A stretch of 64,000 nucleotides of DNA from assembly GCA_963762635.1 (NCBI GenBank), contig CAVXLQ010000022.1:120672-184671 (forward strand), in the 5' to 3' direction. The stretch comes from Tenggerimyces sp963762635. GTDB lineage: Bacteria; Actinomycetota; Actinomycetes; Propionibacteriales; Actinopolymorphaceae. Below are positions 32,769 to 41,047 of the stretch, one piece after another (the stretch's first letter is position 1; each line of letters begins with the position of its first letter). Under the pieces are notes generated by a model. The model did no database searches. It was not told where the DNA came from and was given only the letters and a program-made list of their open reading frames with translations. Position numbers and translations under genes: made by a program.

Positions 32769-34001
32769 ATGAAATCCTGGTCCTCTCCAGACGTCCCCCG
32801 GCTGCCCGGAGCGGGACAGGTACCTCAGATCTTCGACGTGGGCAGCGGCTCTCTGCGCCCCAGTGCGACCGGTCAGCACGCGCGGATGTACGTGTGTGGC
32901 ATCACGCCGTACGACGCGACGCACATCGGGCACACCGCCACGTACGTCGCGTTCGATCTGCTCAACCGGGCCTGGCGCGACGCCGGGCTCGACGTGACGT
33001 ACGTGCAGAACGTCACCGACATCGACGACCCGCTGCTGGAGCGCGCCAACCGCGACGGCGAGGACTGGGCGGGGTTGGCCGAGCGGCAGACCGAGCTGTT
33101 CCGGGGCGACATGTCCGCGCTACGGGTTCTCGCGCCCGCTCAGTACATCGGCGCGGTCGAGGCGATCCCGCTGGTCGTCGACTTCGTCGAGGAGCTGCGC
33201 GGCAAGGGCGCGGCATACTCGGTCGACGGCGATCTGTACTTCCCGGTCGGGTCCGATCCCGACTTCGGCTCGGTTTCCGGCTTGTCGCGTTCGACCATGC
33301 TCGACGTGTTCGCCGAGCGGGGCGGGGACCCCGATCGCGCCGGCAAGCGGGACCCGCTCGACTGCCTGCTCTGGCTGCTGCAGCGGCCGGGCGAGCCGGC
33401 CTGGGAGTCGCCGCACGGGAAGGGCCGGCCGGGGTGGCACGTGGAGTGCTCGGCGATCGCGCTCGAGCACCTGGGGATGAGCTTCGACATCCAGGGCGGC
33501 GGGTCTGACCTGACGTTCCCGCACCACGAGATGTGTGCGTCCGAGGCGCAGGTCTTGGCTGGGGAGAAGCCGTTCGCGCACGCGTACGTCTACCAGGCGA
33601 TGGTGTCGCTGGACGGCGAGAAGATGTCGAAGTCCAAGGGCAACCTGGTCTTCTCGTCGAAGCTGCGGTCGGACGGCGTGGATCCGATGGCTATCCGGAT
33701 GGTGCTGCTGACCCACCACTACCGCTCGCCTTGGGAGTGGTTCCCGTCCGATCTCGAGGCGGGTACCGCGCGGCTCGCTCGATGGCGTGCGGCGGTCGCG
33801 CTGCCCGCCGGGGCCGATGCCTCGAAGGTCCTGCCTGGCGTACGGGACGCACTCGCCGCTGACCTCGACGCGCCGGCCGCGGTGGCTGTCGTCGACGAAT
33901 GGGTGGACGCGACGCTGGCCGGAAGCGGCTCTCTCGGGGATGCTGACGCTCCGGCGATCGTTCGGGATGTGTGTGACTCTTTGCTCGGCATCTCGCTGTA
34001 G
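32769..34001 (+). CDS. mshC: Mycothiol ligase (cysteine:GlcN-Ins ligase)
   Basis: 410 aa. ATP-dependent ligation of cysteine to GlcN-Ins in mycothiol biosynthesis; a cysteinyl-tRNA synthetase paralogue lacking the tRNA-binding C-terminus. Zinc/substrate cysteine C43 is in MYVCGITPYD, the HIGH-type motif is THIGHT, further zinc ligands are in WHVECSAI and FPHHEMCASE, and the second signature is KMSKSKGN. It shows that the organism uses mycothiol as its main thiol. Last gene of the conserved four-gene block. Confidence 0.97.
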   Translation: MKSWSSPDVPRLPGAGQVPQIFDVGSGSLRPSATGQHARMYVCGITPYDATHIGHTATYVAFDLLNRAWRDAGLDVTYVQNVTDIDDPLLERANRDGEDWAGLAERQTELFRGDMSALRVLAPAQYIGAVEAIPLVVDFVEELRGKGAAYSVDGDLYFPVGSDPDFGSVSGLSRSTMLDVFAERGGDPDRAGKRDPLDCLLWLLQRPGEPAWESPHGKGRPGWHVECSAIALEHLGMSFDIQGGGSDLTFPHHEMCASEAQVLAGEKPFAHAYVYQAMVSLDGEKMSKSKGNLVFSSKLRSDGVDPMAIRMVLLTHHYRSPWEWFPSDLEAGTARLARWRAAVALPAGADASKVLPGVRDALAADLDAPAAVAVVDEWVDATLAGSGSLGDADAPAIVRDVCDSLLGISL

Positions 34002-34030
34002 CTCTAGCCACCTCGGGGGAGGCTGAACGG

Positions 34031-35422
34031 ATGTGCCAGTTCCATGGCGGCGGGACTCCTGTGCCGTCGCCAGGCCGGCTTGGACGGCGTGCGCTGCTGG
34101 TCGGGGCCGGTGGGTCGGTCGCCGCCCTCGCGCTGTCCTCTGTCGCCCAAGCAGCGCCACGCGCGCTGGGCCGAACGTGGGCGATCGTCGGTGCGACCGC
34201 GATCGACTCGGTGCGTTCGCACCCGTTGGCCGATGCCACGGTGCTGGTGCACGGCAACCGGATCGCCCGGGTCGGGCGGCGGCGCGAGGTGGTGTTGCCG
34301 CCTTCCACCACCGTCATCGACGGGCATGGGAAGTACGTGATTCCCGGGTTGGTCGACATGCACCACCACCTCGGTGGCACGTCGTTGGAGGAGCGGGCGG
34401 CCAACCTGCGGCAGCTGCTCGCGTTCGGGTACACGTCGATCTTCGATCCTGCTGTCTCGTTGCCGGATCTCGTTGCCCTGAAGGCTTTCTCTGGAGTTTC
34501 GGATGCGCCGTACCCTAGGTACTCCGGTACGGGGCCGATGCTCGGGACGCCCGGTGGGTGGGGCGACTTCGGGACGCCGGAGACGCGGGTCGTGCCTTCC
34601 GCCTCCGCCGCGGCGTCGATCGTCGCCGAGTTCGCGGCTCACGGGGCGGACGCGATCAAGGTGGCGAACGACAACGTGGCCTGGGGCGGCGGCATCGCTG
34701 CCGAGATGCCGGAGGACGTGCAGGTCGCGATCGTGGCGGCGGCGCGGCGGCACCGGTTGCGCGTGTTCTTCCACGCTCCGTCTCTGCGGCTGGCAATGCA
34801 GGCCTTGCGGGCTGGGGCGAGCGGGCTGTTGCACGGGATCGTCGACGCGCCGCTGGACAGGTCGTTCCTGCGCTTGCTGCGGCGGTCCGACGCTTCGGCG
34901 TTGGAGACGTTCTCGCTGTTCGAAACGCTCGGCGACGTCGTGTCGTACGTGGGTAGGCAGCAGGCGTTCGACCGGCTCGGTCTCTATCCCTCTTCGGTGT
35001 ACGACGCGCTACGCAGCCCGGAGGCGATCGCCGCGATCGAGGCGTTCGTCGACCCGTCGGTGGTGGTGAAGCACCTGGCGACGTTGCGTTCGAACTCGCG
35101 GCGGCTGTTCTCGAGCGGGGCGAACGCGACGTTCGGCTCCGACGGCGGAACGTTCAGCCAGGCGCTGGGCATCTCGAGCCACCTCGAGCTCGCGGTCCAC
35201 GAGTCGGCCGGCCTGCGGCCGCACGAGATCCTCCGCGGCGCCACGTTGGGCGCCGCCCGCATGCTCGGCCGGGCCTACGAGCGCGGCTCCCTGGCACCCG
35301 GCAAGCTCGCCGACCTGGTGCTGCTGAACGCGAACCCCCTGACCTCGATCGCCAACCTGCACTTCGTCGACCAGGTGGCAAAGGACGGCCACCTCTTCCG
35401 CGCAAGGGACCTGCTCACCTGA
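34031..35422 (+). CDS. Exported amidohydrolase (Tat signal)
   Basis: 463 aa. The N-terminus has a twin-arginine signal: GRLGRRALLVGAGGSVAALALS with cleavage probably after AQA (about residue 41). The mature protein is an amidohydrolase-superfamily barrel: GLVDMHHHLGG with two metal ligands, the lysine region DAIKVANDN, FFHAPS, and FGSDGG with the catalytic aspartate, followed by the composite-domain sheet RGSLAPGKLADLVLLNANPL. Imidazolonepropionase-like proteins of this kind hydrolyse cyclic amides or peptides; the substrate is unknown. It starts 29 nt after mshC and may be read from the same transcript. Confidence 0.85.
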   Translation: MCQFHGGGTPVPSPGRLGRRALLVGAGGSVAALALSSVAQAAPRALGRTWAIVGATAIDSVRSHPLADATVLVHGNRIARVGRRREVVLPPSTTVIDGHGKYVIPGLVDMHHHLGGTSLEERAANLRQLLAFGYTSIFDPAVSLPDLVALKAFSGVSDAPYPRYSGTGPMLGTPGGWGDFGTPETRVVPSASAAASIVAEFAAHGADAIKVANDNVAWGGGIAAEMPEDVQVAIVAAARRHRLRVFFHAPSLRLAMQALRAGASGLLHGIVDAPLDRSFLRLLRRSDASALETFSLFETLGDVVSYVGRQQAFDRLGLYPSSVYDALRSPEAIAAIEAFVDPSVVVKHLATLRSNSRRLFSSGANATFGSDGGTFSQALGISSHLELAVHESAGLRPHEILRGATLGAARMLGRAYERGSLAPGKLADLVLLNANPLTSIANLHFVDQVAKDGHLFRARDLLT

Positions 35423-35510
35423 GCGCGCGCGGGCTTCCGCCGTTTCGAATGAGGGCGTCGCTCTGTCGAACAGGCCGGTATGTCGCCTGGGTGCCATGAC
35501 TCCGGGGAGG

Positions 35511-35616
35511 TTGTCCACAGGATCGTGCACTTCCCTGGCCGATCTGGGGTTGTGCGGCGTGGCAAGAGCCCGCGAGACCCCGGTTCGGTGAGGGAAGTGG
35601 GGGGAGCTGTGGACGG
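35511..35616. other. Structured intergenic element with two inverted DnaA-box-like sites
   Basis: TTGTCCACA at 35511-35519 matches the actinobacterial DnaA box exactly. TGTGGACGG at 35608-35616 (CCGTCCACA on the minus strand) matches the degenerate form. They are part of a larger imperfect inverted repeat that also includes CACTTCCCT (35528-35536) and AGGGAAGTG (35591-35599). There is no AT-rich region and no dnaA or dnaN nearby, so this is not an origin. Function unknown. Confidence 0.4.
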
Positions 35617-35691
35617 TGGTGGCCGGTGGTGGCCGGAGGTTGCGGGTGCCGGGCGTCGTCAACGAGCAGGCCGGTCGATTAGACCGGTGAG

Positions 35692-35735
35692 TTGTTCCAG
35701 GGATCTCGGCTTCTAGGTCGAGATCCCTGGAACAA
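35692..35735 (+). repeat. Interspersed palindromic repeat, copy 5 (perfect 17-bp stem)
   Basis: Arms at 35692-35708 and 35719-35735 pair perfectly around the loop GCTTCTAGGT. Compared with the other copies, TTGTTGGAC is replaced by TTGTTCCAG and the partner GTCCAACAA by CTGGAACAA, so the stem sequence changed on both sides while pairing was kept. Confidence 0.8.
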
Positions 35736-35788
35736 GTCGGGGCTCCCGCCGCCGGCTCTCGCACCCGCTGGTCACACGCGCACCACGC

Positions 35789-35844
35789 GACGAGTTGTTG
35801 GACAGATCTCGGCCTCTAAGCCGGTATCTGTCCAACAAGTCGTC
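35789..35844 (+). repeat. Interspersed palindromic repeat, copy 6
   Basis: Arms GACGAGTTGTTGGACAGAT (from 35789) and the partner ending at 35844 pair with one mismatch in the outer 19 bp; the loop contains GGCCTCTAAGCC. Same orientation as copies 2 and 5. It lies in the convergent region between the amidohydrolase and hypE. Confidence 0.8.
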
Positions 35845-35859
35845 CGGCCCACCAGGTCC

Positions 35860-35920
35860 GTTTCGAATGAGGGCGTCCCTCTATCCAAAAGATCGATAGA
35901 GGGACGCCCTCATTCCAAAC
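35860..35920. terminator. 25-bp hairpin, probable bidirectional terminator
   Basis: Arms at 35860-35884 and 35896-35920 match as inverted repeats at 24 of 25 positions with an 11-nt loop (CCAAAAGATCG). It lies between the converging amidohydrolase and hyp operon. A lone, nearly identical left arm (GTTTCGAATGAGGGCGT) also occurs at 35442-35464, 20 nt after the amidohydrolase stop. Confidence 0.6.
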
Positions 35921-35933
35921 CCCCGTCCGGGCC

Positions 35934-36008
35934 GTGATCATGATCGTGATCATGAAGCCAAACGCGCGTAGAGCGATGCTCCGGCTTCATGATCACGATC
36001 ATGATCAC
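35934..36008. repeat. Perfect 26-bp inverted repeat rich in GATC/TGATCA
   Basis: Arms at 35934-35959 and 35983-36008 are perfect inverted repeats with a 23-nt loop. Each arm is itself made of overlapping palindromes (TGATCATGATCGTGATCATGA) and so is unusually AT-rich for this genome. It ends 13 bp before the hypE stop and could terminate the hyp operon or bind a protein. Confidence 0.75.
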
Positions 36009-36020
36009 CGCGGTGGGCGG

Positions 36021-37082
36021 TCAGCAGATTCGGGGCAGCTGCTCTCCGATCGGCACGTCGACCACCCGCGTCCCGCCCAGCCCGGTCCGCGTCACGACCA
36101 TCCCTGGATGCGCCTCCACGCACTCGCCGATCACCACTGCTTCGGCCCCGTACTCGTGAGCCCGCATCGCCGCCAGCACCGCATCGGCGTCCTCTGGTGC
36201 GACCAGGGCCACGAGCTTCCCCTCGTTCGCCACGTACAAGGGATCCAGCCCCAACACCGAGCAGGCGTTGGCGACAGCCTCGGGAATCGGCAGCAGCCGC
36301 TCCACCAGCTCGATCCCCACGCGCGAGGCCTGCGCGATCTCGTTCAGCGACGTCGCCAACCCGCCCCGAGTCGGGTCGCGCAACACGTGCACGTCCGGCA
36401 CGACCTCGAGCATCGAAGCGACGAGACCGTTCAACGGTGCACAGTCGCTGATGATCTCGATGCCGAACTCCAGCCCCTCCCGCACGCTCATGATCGCGAT
36501 CCCGTGCACGCCGATCGCGCCGCTCACGATCACCACGTCGCCAGGCCGCGCCCGCTGGGGACGGATGTCGATGCCGTCCGGCACCAGGCCGATCCCCGCG
36601 GTGTTCACGTACACGCCGTCCCCGTGCCCCGCGTCCACCACCTTGGTGTCCCCGGTCACCACCACCACGCCGGCCCGGGTGGCCGCCCGCCCCAGTCGGG
36701 CGGCCACCTCGCCGACGACGGCGATGTCGGTGCCCTCCTCGAGGATGAAGCCGCACGACAGGTACGCGGCCTGGGCTCCGCTCATCGCGAGATCGTTCAC
36801 GGTCCCGTTCACCGCGAGATCGCCGATGCTTCCGCCCGGGAAGAACAACGGGCGTACGACGAACGAGTCCGTCGACATCGCCAGTCGCGCCCCGCCCAGC
36901 GTCACCACCGCGGAGTCGGCGAGCCCGGACAACACCGAGTTCTGAAACGCCGGAACGAAGATGTGCTCCACCAACTCCGCCGACATCTGCCCGCCACCGC
37001 CGTGCCCCATCACCACGGTCGGTGAGTCGCGCAACGGCAGCGGGCAGGTCCAACCCTCGAAGTCCAGTGCCACGTCAACCAA
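36021..37082 (-). CDS. hypE: Hydrogenase maturation protein HypE
   Basis: 353 aa from a TTG at 37082 that overlaps hypD by 8 bp; a GTG at 37073 just after the hypD stop is an alternative. HypE dehydrates the thiocarboxamide made by HypF on its C-terminal cysteine to give the thiocyanate that becomes a cyanide ligand of the NiFe site. The protein ends in PRIC, exactly the modified C-terminus. ATP-binding features are GHGGGGQMS, STDSFVV and NDLAMSGA, with the AIR-synthase-type C-domain LRDPTRGGLATSLNE. Last gene of hypFCDE. Confidence 0.97.
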   Translation of the reverse strand: MVDVALDFEGWTCPLPLRDSPTVVMGHGGGGQMSAELVEHIFVPAFQNSVLSGLADSAVVTLGGARLAMSTDSFVVRPLFFPGGSIGDLAVNGTVNDLAMSGAQAAYLSCGFILEEGTDIAVVGEVAARLGRAATRAGVVVVTGDTKVVDAGHGDGVYVNTAGIGLVPDGIDIRPQRARPGDVVIVSGAIGVHGIAIMSVREGLEFGIEIISDCAPLNGLVASMLEVVPDVHVLRDPTRGGLATSLNEIAQASRVGIELVERLLPIPEAVANACSVLGLDPLYVANEGKLVALVAPEDADAVLAAMRAHEYGAEAVVIGECVEAHPGMVVTRTGLGGTRVVDVPIGEQLPRIC

Positions 37083-38196
37083 CGGAAGTCACCGCCTGCG
37101 ACACGGGAGTCTCCAGCCGGCGGTAGAGGTAGTACGCGGCACAGGCACCCTCACTCGACACCATCGTCGCGCCCAGCGGGTTGCGCGGCGTGCACAGCGT
37201 CCCGAACGCGGAACACTCGTGGGGCTTGATCAAACCCTGCAGCACCTCACCACTTCGGCAGACCGACGACTCCTGCGTCGTGATGTCGGCGACGTCGAAG
37301 CGATACTCGGCGTCGTACTCCCGGTACCGCGACGACAGCTTCCACCCGCTCTGCGGAATCATCCCGATCCCACGCCACGCCCGGTCCGTCACCTCGAAGA
37401 CGTCCGCCAACATCGCCTTGGCGGCCGGGTTGCCCTCCGGCGGCACCGCGCGCGAGTACGCGTTCTCGACGTAGTGTTCGCCCTTCTCCAGTTGACGAAC
37501 GGTCAACCGGATGCCCTCCAGGATGTCGAGTGGCTCGAAGCCCGTCACGACGATCGGCACCTTGAAAGCCTCGGCCAGCGACGGGTACTCCGACGTCCCC
37601 ATCACGCTGCACACATGGCCCGCCGCCAGGAAGCCCTGCACCCGGCAGGACGGCGACGTCATGATCGCCTCGATGGCCGGTGGTACGCGCACATGCGACA
37701 CGAGCAGGCTGAAGTTGTCGATACCCAACCGCTGTGCCTGATACACGGTCATCGCGTTCGGCGGCGCCGTCGTCTCGAAGCCGATGCCGAAGAAGACCAC
37801 CTGCTTGTCGGGGTTTTCCCTTGCCAGCTTGAGTGCGTCGAGCGGTGAGTACACGACGCGTACGTCACCGCCGGCGCTCTTGATCCGGAACAGATCCTTG
37901 TCCGACCCCGGCACCCGCAGCATGTCGCCGAACGAGCAGAACATCACGTCCGGACGCGAGGCGATCTCCATCGCCTTGTCGATGATCTCCAACGGGGTCA
38001 CGCACACCGGACACCCGGGACCGTGGATCATCTCGATCTCGTCGGGCAGCAACTGGTCGATGCCATGCCGGATGATCGAGTGCGTCTGACCGCCGCACAC
38101 CTCCATCAACGCCCACGGGCGAGTCACCGTCGCCTTGATGTCGTCGACCAGTCGACCGGCCAGCTCTGGATCGCTGAACTCCTCGAGATACTTCAC
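37075..38196 (-). CDS. hypD: Hydrogenase maturation protein HypD
   Basis: 373 aa from the GTG at 38196, with GGAGG 7 nt upstream and a 4-bp overlap with the hypC stop; further upstream residues are not conserved. HypD is the 4Fe-4S scaffold on which Fe(CN)2CO is assembled together with HypC. Conserved cysteine motifs are VCGGQTHSI, HGPGCPVCVTP, GFETTAPP and the C-terminal cluster ligands in SVCRSG...HECSAFGTLCTPRNPLG...EGAC. Cytoplasmic. Confidence 0.97.
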   Translation of the reverse strand: MKYLEEFSDPELAGRLVDDIKATVTRPWALMEVCGGQTHSIIRHGIDQLLPDEIEMIHGPGCPVCVTPLEIIDKAMEIASRPDVMFCSFGDMLRVPGSDKDLFRIKSAGGDVRVVYSPLDALKLARENPDKQVVFFGIGFETTAPPNAMTVYQAQRLGIDNFSLLVSHVRVPPAIEAIMTSPSCRVQGFLAAGHVCSVMGTSEYPSLAEAFKVPIVVTGFEPLDILEGIRLTVRQLEKGEHYVENAYSRAVPPEGNPAAKAMLADVFEVTDRAWRGIGMIPQSGWKLSSRYREYDAEYRFDVADITTQESSVCRSGEVLQGLIKPHECSAFGTLCTPRNPLGATMVSSEGACAAYYLYRRLETPVSQAVTSVG

Positions 38197-38513
38197 GTCG
38201 TCGCCTCCTTCGTGTCCCCCGTACCGGCGGGGCGGGGGAGTCCGGCATCGGCGGCCGCCCGTCCCCACGCGTCGCCGAACTCCAGCTCGAGCTCGCCCAT
38301 CGCACGGAAGTTGGCGAGTGTCTGCAGTGCCGACTCCTCGTCCAACCGCTGCAACGCGAACCCCACATGGACGATCGTGTAGTCACCTACCTCGATGTCC
38401 GGTACGTATTGCAAACACACGTCCTTCAACACGCCGCCGAAGTCGACGGTGGCCATCAACGTGTCGTCCTGCTCCCTGATGTCGAGCACCTTTCCCGGCA
38501 CGGCCAGGCACAT
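38193..38513 (-). CDS. hypC: Hydrogenase maturation chaperone HypC
   Basis: 106 aa, slightly longer than the usual 75-100 because of an acidic/alanine-rich tail. The N-terminal MCLAVPGKVLDI with the essential Cys2 is intact. HypC carries the Fe(CN)2CO unit with HypD and delivers it to the hydrogenase large subunit. It starts 6 nt after hypF and overlaps hypD by 4 bp. Confidence 0.96.
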   Translation of the reverse strand: MCLAVPGKVLDIREQDDTLMATVDFGGVLKDVCLQYVPDIEVGDYTIVHVGFALQRLDEESALQTLANFRAMGELELEFGDAWGRAAADAGLPRPAGTGDTKEATT

Positions 38514-38519
38514 CTGGTC

Positions 38520-40853
38520 TCACCTCTCCTTCCGTCGAGCGGCGATGACGAGCTGTCCCAAAGCCAGCCCCGCGTCGCTTGGTGGCACCTTGACCGGCCG
38601 CAGCACGGTGAACCCGGCGGCACCGAGCCGTCGCGCGCACCCCGCTACCAACAACCTGTTGAGAAACACCCCACCAGACAAGGCGATCGTGGACAGTCCT
38701 GTTCGTTGTTTGAGCAGCAGCGCTAGGTCGCGGACCGCGTCGACCACACCACGGTGGAACCTCGCCCCGATGACTCCGGCGAGCACCCCGGCTCGCGCGT
38801 CGCGGACGACGCTGGCGAGCACCGGCGCGGGGTCGAGCGTGTACGGATCGCCGTCGACGACGCGGAACTCGTACGGGCGACCGCAGGTCTCCATGTAGTC
38901 GAGCGAACGGCCTTCCAGCTCGATCGCCGCCTGTGCCTCGTACCCGACCCGCTGGCATACGCCGGCGAGGGACGCGACGGCATCGAACAGCCTGCCCATG
39001 CTGGAGGTCGGCACGCAGGCGATGCCTCGCTCCAGCTGGCGATCGAGCAGCGCGAGCTCCCTCGGCGAGCACGCGGCGACGCTGGGGATGTCCGGCGACC
39101 AGGCGATGCCGGCCTGCCGCAGATGCGACAGCGCCATCCGGCAGGGGTTGCGTACGCCGGCGTCCCCACCGGGCAGCGCGACGTACGCCAGGTGCGCGGC
39201 ACGCTCGTAGCCGTCGTAGTCGGCGACGAGCACCTCGCCACCCCAGACGGCGCCGTCGTCGCCGAATCCCGTTCCGTCAAAGGCGAAACCGATCACCTTC
39301 TCGCCGTCGGGAATCCCGTGCTCGGCCATCGACGACGCGATGTGCGCGTGGTGATGCTGGACGCTAACGACCTCGCGACCGTCGGCGTTCCGCGTCGCCC
39401 ACTGGCCGCAGCGGTAGAGCGGGTGCTTGTCGGTGATCAGCAGCTCGGGACGGACCCCGGTGAGCGCCTCCAGATGCGTCGTCGCCCGCTCGAACGCCTC
39501 AATGGTCGCGAGGTCGTCCATGTCGCCGACATGTGCCGACAGCCAGGCATAGCGATCCTCGCCCACGCAGAACGTGTTCTTCAGGTCCCCGCCAGTCGCG
39601 AGCGCGGGCCGTACGGGCACCGGCAACGACACCGGGAACGGTGCATACCCGCGCGACCGCCGGACGGGCAGTTCGATGCCATCCACCACTCGAACGACCG
39701 AGTCGTCGCAAGGAACGTGGATCGGCCGGTCGTGTCCGAGCCAGCCATCCACCAACGAGGCAAGGCGATTCTCGGCCATGGCATCGTCGATGACGATCGG
39801 CTCACCGGACAGGTTGCCGCTCGTCATCACCAGAACGTCGGGACCATGGACATCTCCCGGCAGGCCGAACAACAGCCGATGCAGAGGCGTGTACGGGAGC
39901 ATGACCCCGACGTCGGGGTTGTCTGGGGCGACTGAATCGGCAAGCCTGGAAGGAATCCTGCCGGCCTTGCGACGGCGAAGCAGGACGATCGGGCGGCGGA
40001 TGTCGGTGAGCAGCTTCTCCTCGGCGTCGTCGAAGCGAACGTAGCGTCGCGCGGCGTCCAGGCTCGCGGCCATCACCGCGAACGGCTTGTCCCCGCGGTC
40101 CTTGCGTTTGCGTAGTGTCGCGACGGCGTCGGGACTGGTCGCGTCGCACGCCAGGTGGTAGCCGCCGAGCCCCTTGACCGCGACGATGCCTCCGACGGCG
40201 AGCAGTCGGCGCGCCTTGACGAGGGCCTCGGCATCGGCGAGATCGTCATGCCCGGGTTGACGCCACCACAGCCGCGGCCCACACCGCGGGCACGAGATCG
40301 GCTGCGCGTGGAAACGCCGGTCGAACGGCTCGTCGTACTCCCGCGAACACCTTGCACACATGGGGAAATCGGCCATCGTCGTGGTCGCGCGGTCGTACGG
40401 AAGATCGACGATGATCGTGAACCGCGGACCGCAGTTCGTGCAGGTGATGAACGGATGCCGGTAGCGCCGGTCCTTGGGATCGGCGAGCTCGCGGGCGCAG
40501 TCGCCGCACATGGCGACGTCGGGGGAGACGAGTGTTCGGCCGTCGCCGCTCGAGGAGTTCTGGATGACGAACTCGGTGCCGCCGCGCGACACGAGCGGTC
40601 GGCTGCGGACCGCGTCGACGACGGCGAGCGGGGGAGCGTCGGCCCGTACGCGAACGCAGAACGTCGTGACCGCGTCCGGTGCGCCCTCGACCTCGATCTG
40701 GACACCGGCCGTGTCGTTCCCCACCCAACCACTGAGCCCGAGCTCGCGCGCGAGGGCGTACACAAAGGGTCGAAATCCGACGCCTTGGACGACCCCAGTC
40801 ACAACGACGCGACGTCGATCGCGGCCACGTTCACCGGCGGTTGACGCACGCAT
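38520..40853 (-). CDS. hypF: Carbamoyltransferase HypF
   Basis: 777 aa, full length. Domains in order: acylphosphatase (VVVTGVVQGVGFRPFVYAL, residues about 16-34), two zinc fingers (CGDCARELAD...CTNCGPRF and CARCSREYD...CPRCGPRLW, about 109-185), a YrdC-type domain (AVKGLGGYHLACDA) and a Kae1-like carbamoyltransferase domain with the metal motif HHHAHIASSMAEHG. It makes carbamoyl-adenylate from carbamoyl phosphate and transfers the carbamoyl group to HypE. First gene of the hypFCDE operon, divergent from the DUF6390-like gene. Confidence 0.97.
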   Translation of the reverse strand: MRASTAGERGRDRRRVVVTGVVQGVGFRPFVYALARELGLSGWVGNDTAGVQIEVEGAPDAVTTFCVRVRADAPPLAVVDAVRSRPLVSRGGTEFVIQNSSSGDGRTLVSPDVAMCGDCARELADPKDRRYRHPFITCTNCGPRFTIIVDLPYDRATTTMADFPMCARCSREYDEPFDRRFHAQPISCPRCGPRLWWRQPGHDDLADAEALVKARRLLAVGGIVAVKGLGGYHLACDATSPDAVATLRKRKDRGDKPFAVMAASLDAARRYVRFDDAEEKLLTDIRRPIVLLRRRKAGRIPSRLADSVAPDNPDVGVMLPYTPLHRLLFGLPGDVHGPDVLVMTSGNLSGEPIVIDDAMAENRLASLVDGWLGHDRPIHVPCDDSVVRVVDGIELPVRRSRGYAPFPVSLPVPVRPALATGGDLKNTFCVGEDRYAWLSAHVGDMDDLATIEAFERATTHLEALTGVRPELLITDKHPLYRCGQWATRNADGREVVSVQHHHAHIASSMAEHGIPDGEKVIGFAFDGTGFGDDGAVWGGEVLVADYDGYERAAHLAYVALPGGDAGVRNPCRMALSHLRQAGIAWSPDIPSVAACSPRELALLDRQLERGIACVPTSSMGRLFDAVASLAGVCQRVGYEAQAAIELEGRSLDYMETCGRPYEFRVVDGDPYTLDPAPVLASVVRDARAGVLAGVIGARFHRGVVDAVRDLALLLKQRTGLSTIALSGGVFLNRLLVAGCARRLGAAGFTVLRPVKVPPSDAGLALGQLVIAARRKER

Positions 40854-40998
40854 GGCTACACCGCCCCCAGACGGCGTGCAGAGTCATCGCGCAGAGTCCG
40901 CGGCACCGCCATTGTCTGATTCGGTTACTCGGAGATTACTCCCGGCCATCGTTCGGGATTGCCCTTATGGGGCTGGGAAAAGTCCAGGATTTCAGGAC

Positions 40999-41017
40999 CA
41001 AGGTCAGGCTCGCCTAA
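40999..41017. promoter_or_regulatory. Candidate iron box (IdeR/DmdR/DtxR-type operator)
   Basis: CAAGGTCAGGCTCGCCTAA matches the actinobacterial iron box TTAGGTTAGGCTCACCTAA at 15 of 19 positions, including the AGGnnAG-x-CTnnCCT dyad. It lies 31 bp upstream of the DUF6390-like GTG, covering the expected -35 region if TACGAT (41036-41041) is the -10, and 146 bp upstream of hypF. Iron-dependent repression is inferred. Confidence 0.5.
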
Positions 41018-41047
41018 GTCACTTGTCGGCAGGCTTACGATGAGCGG

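Noticed and set aside
35423..36020. Replication origin, because of DnaA-box-like sites and hairpins
   Set aside because: Only two boxes, no dnaA, dnaN, rpmH or AT-rich unwinding region, and neighbours are hyp genes and an amidohydrolase.
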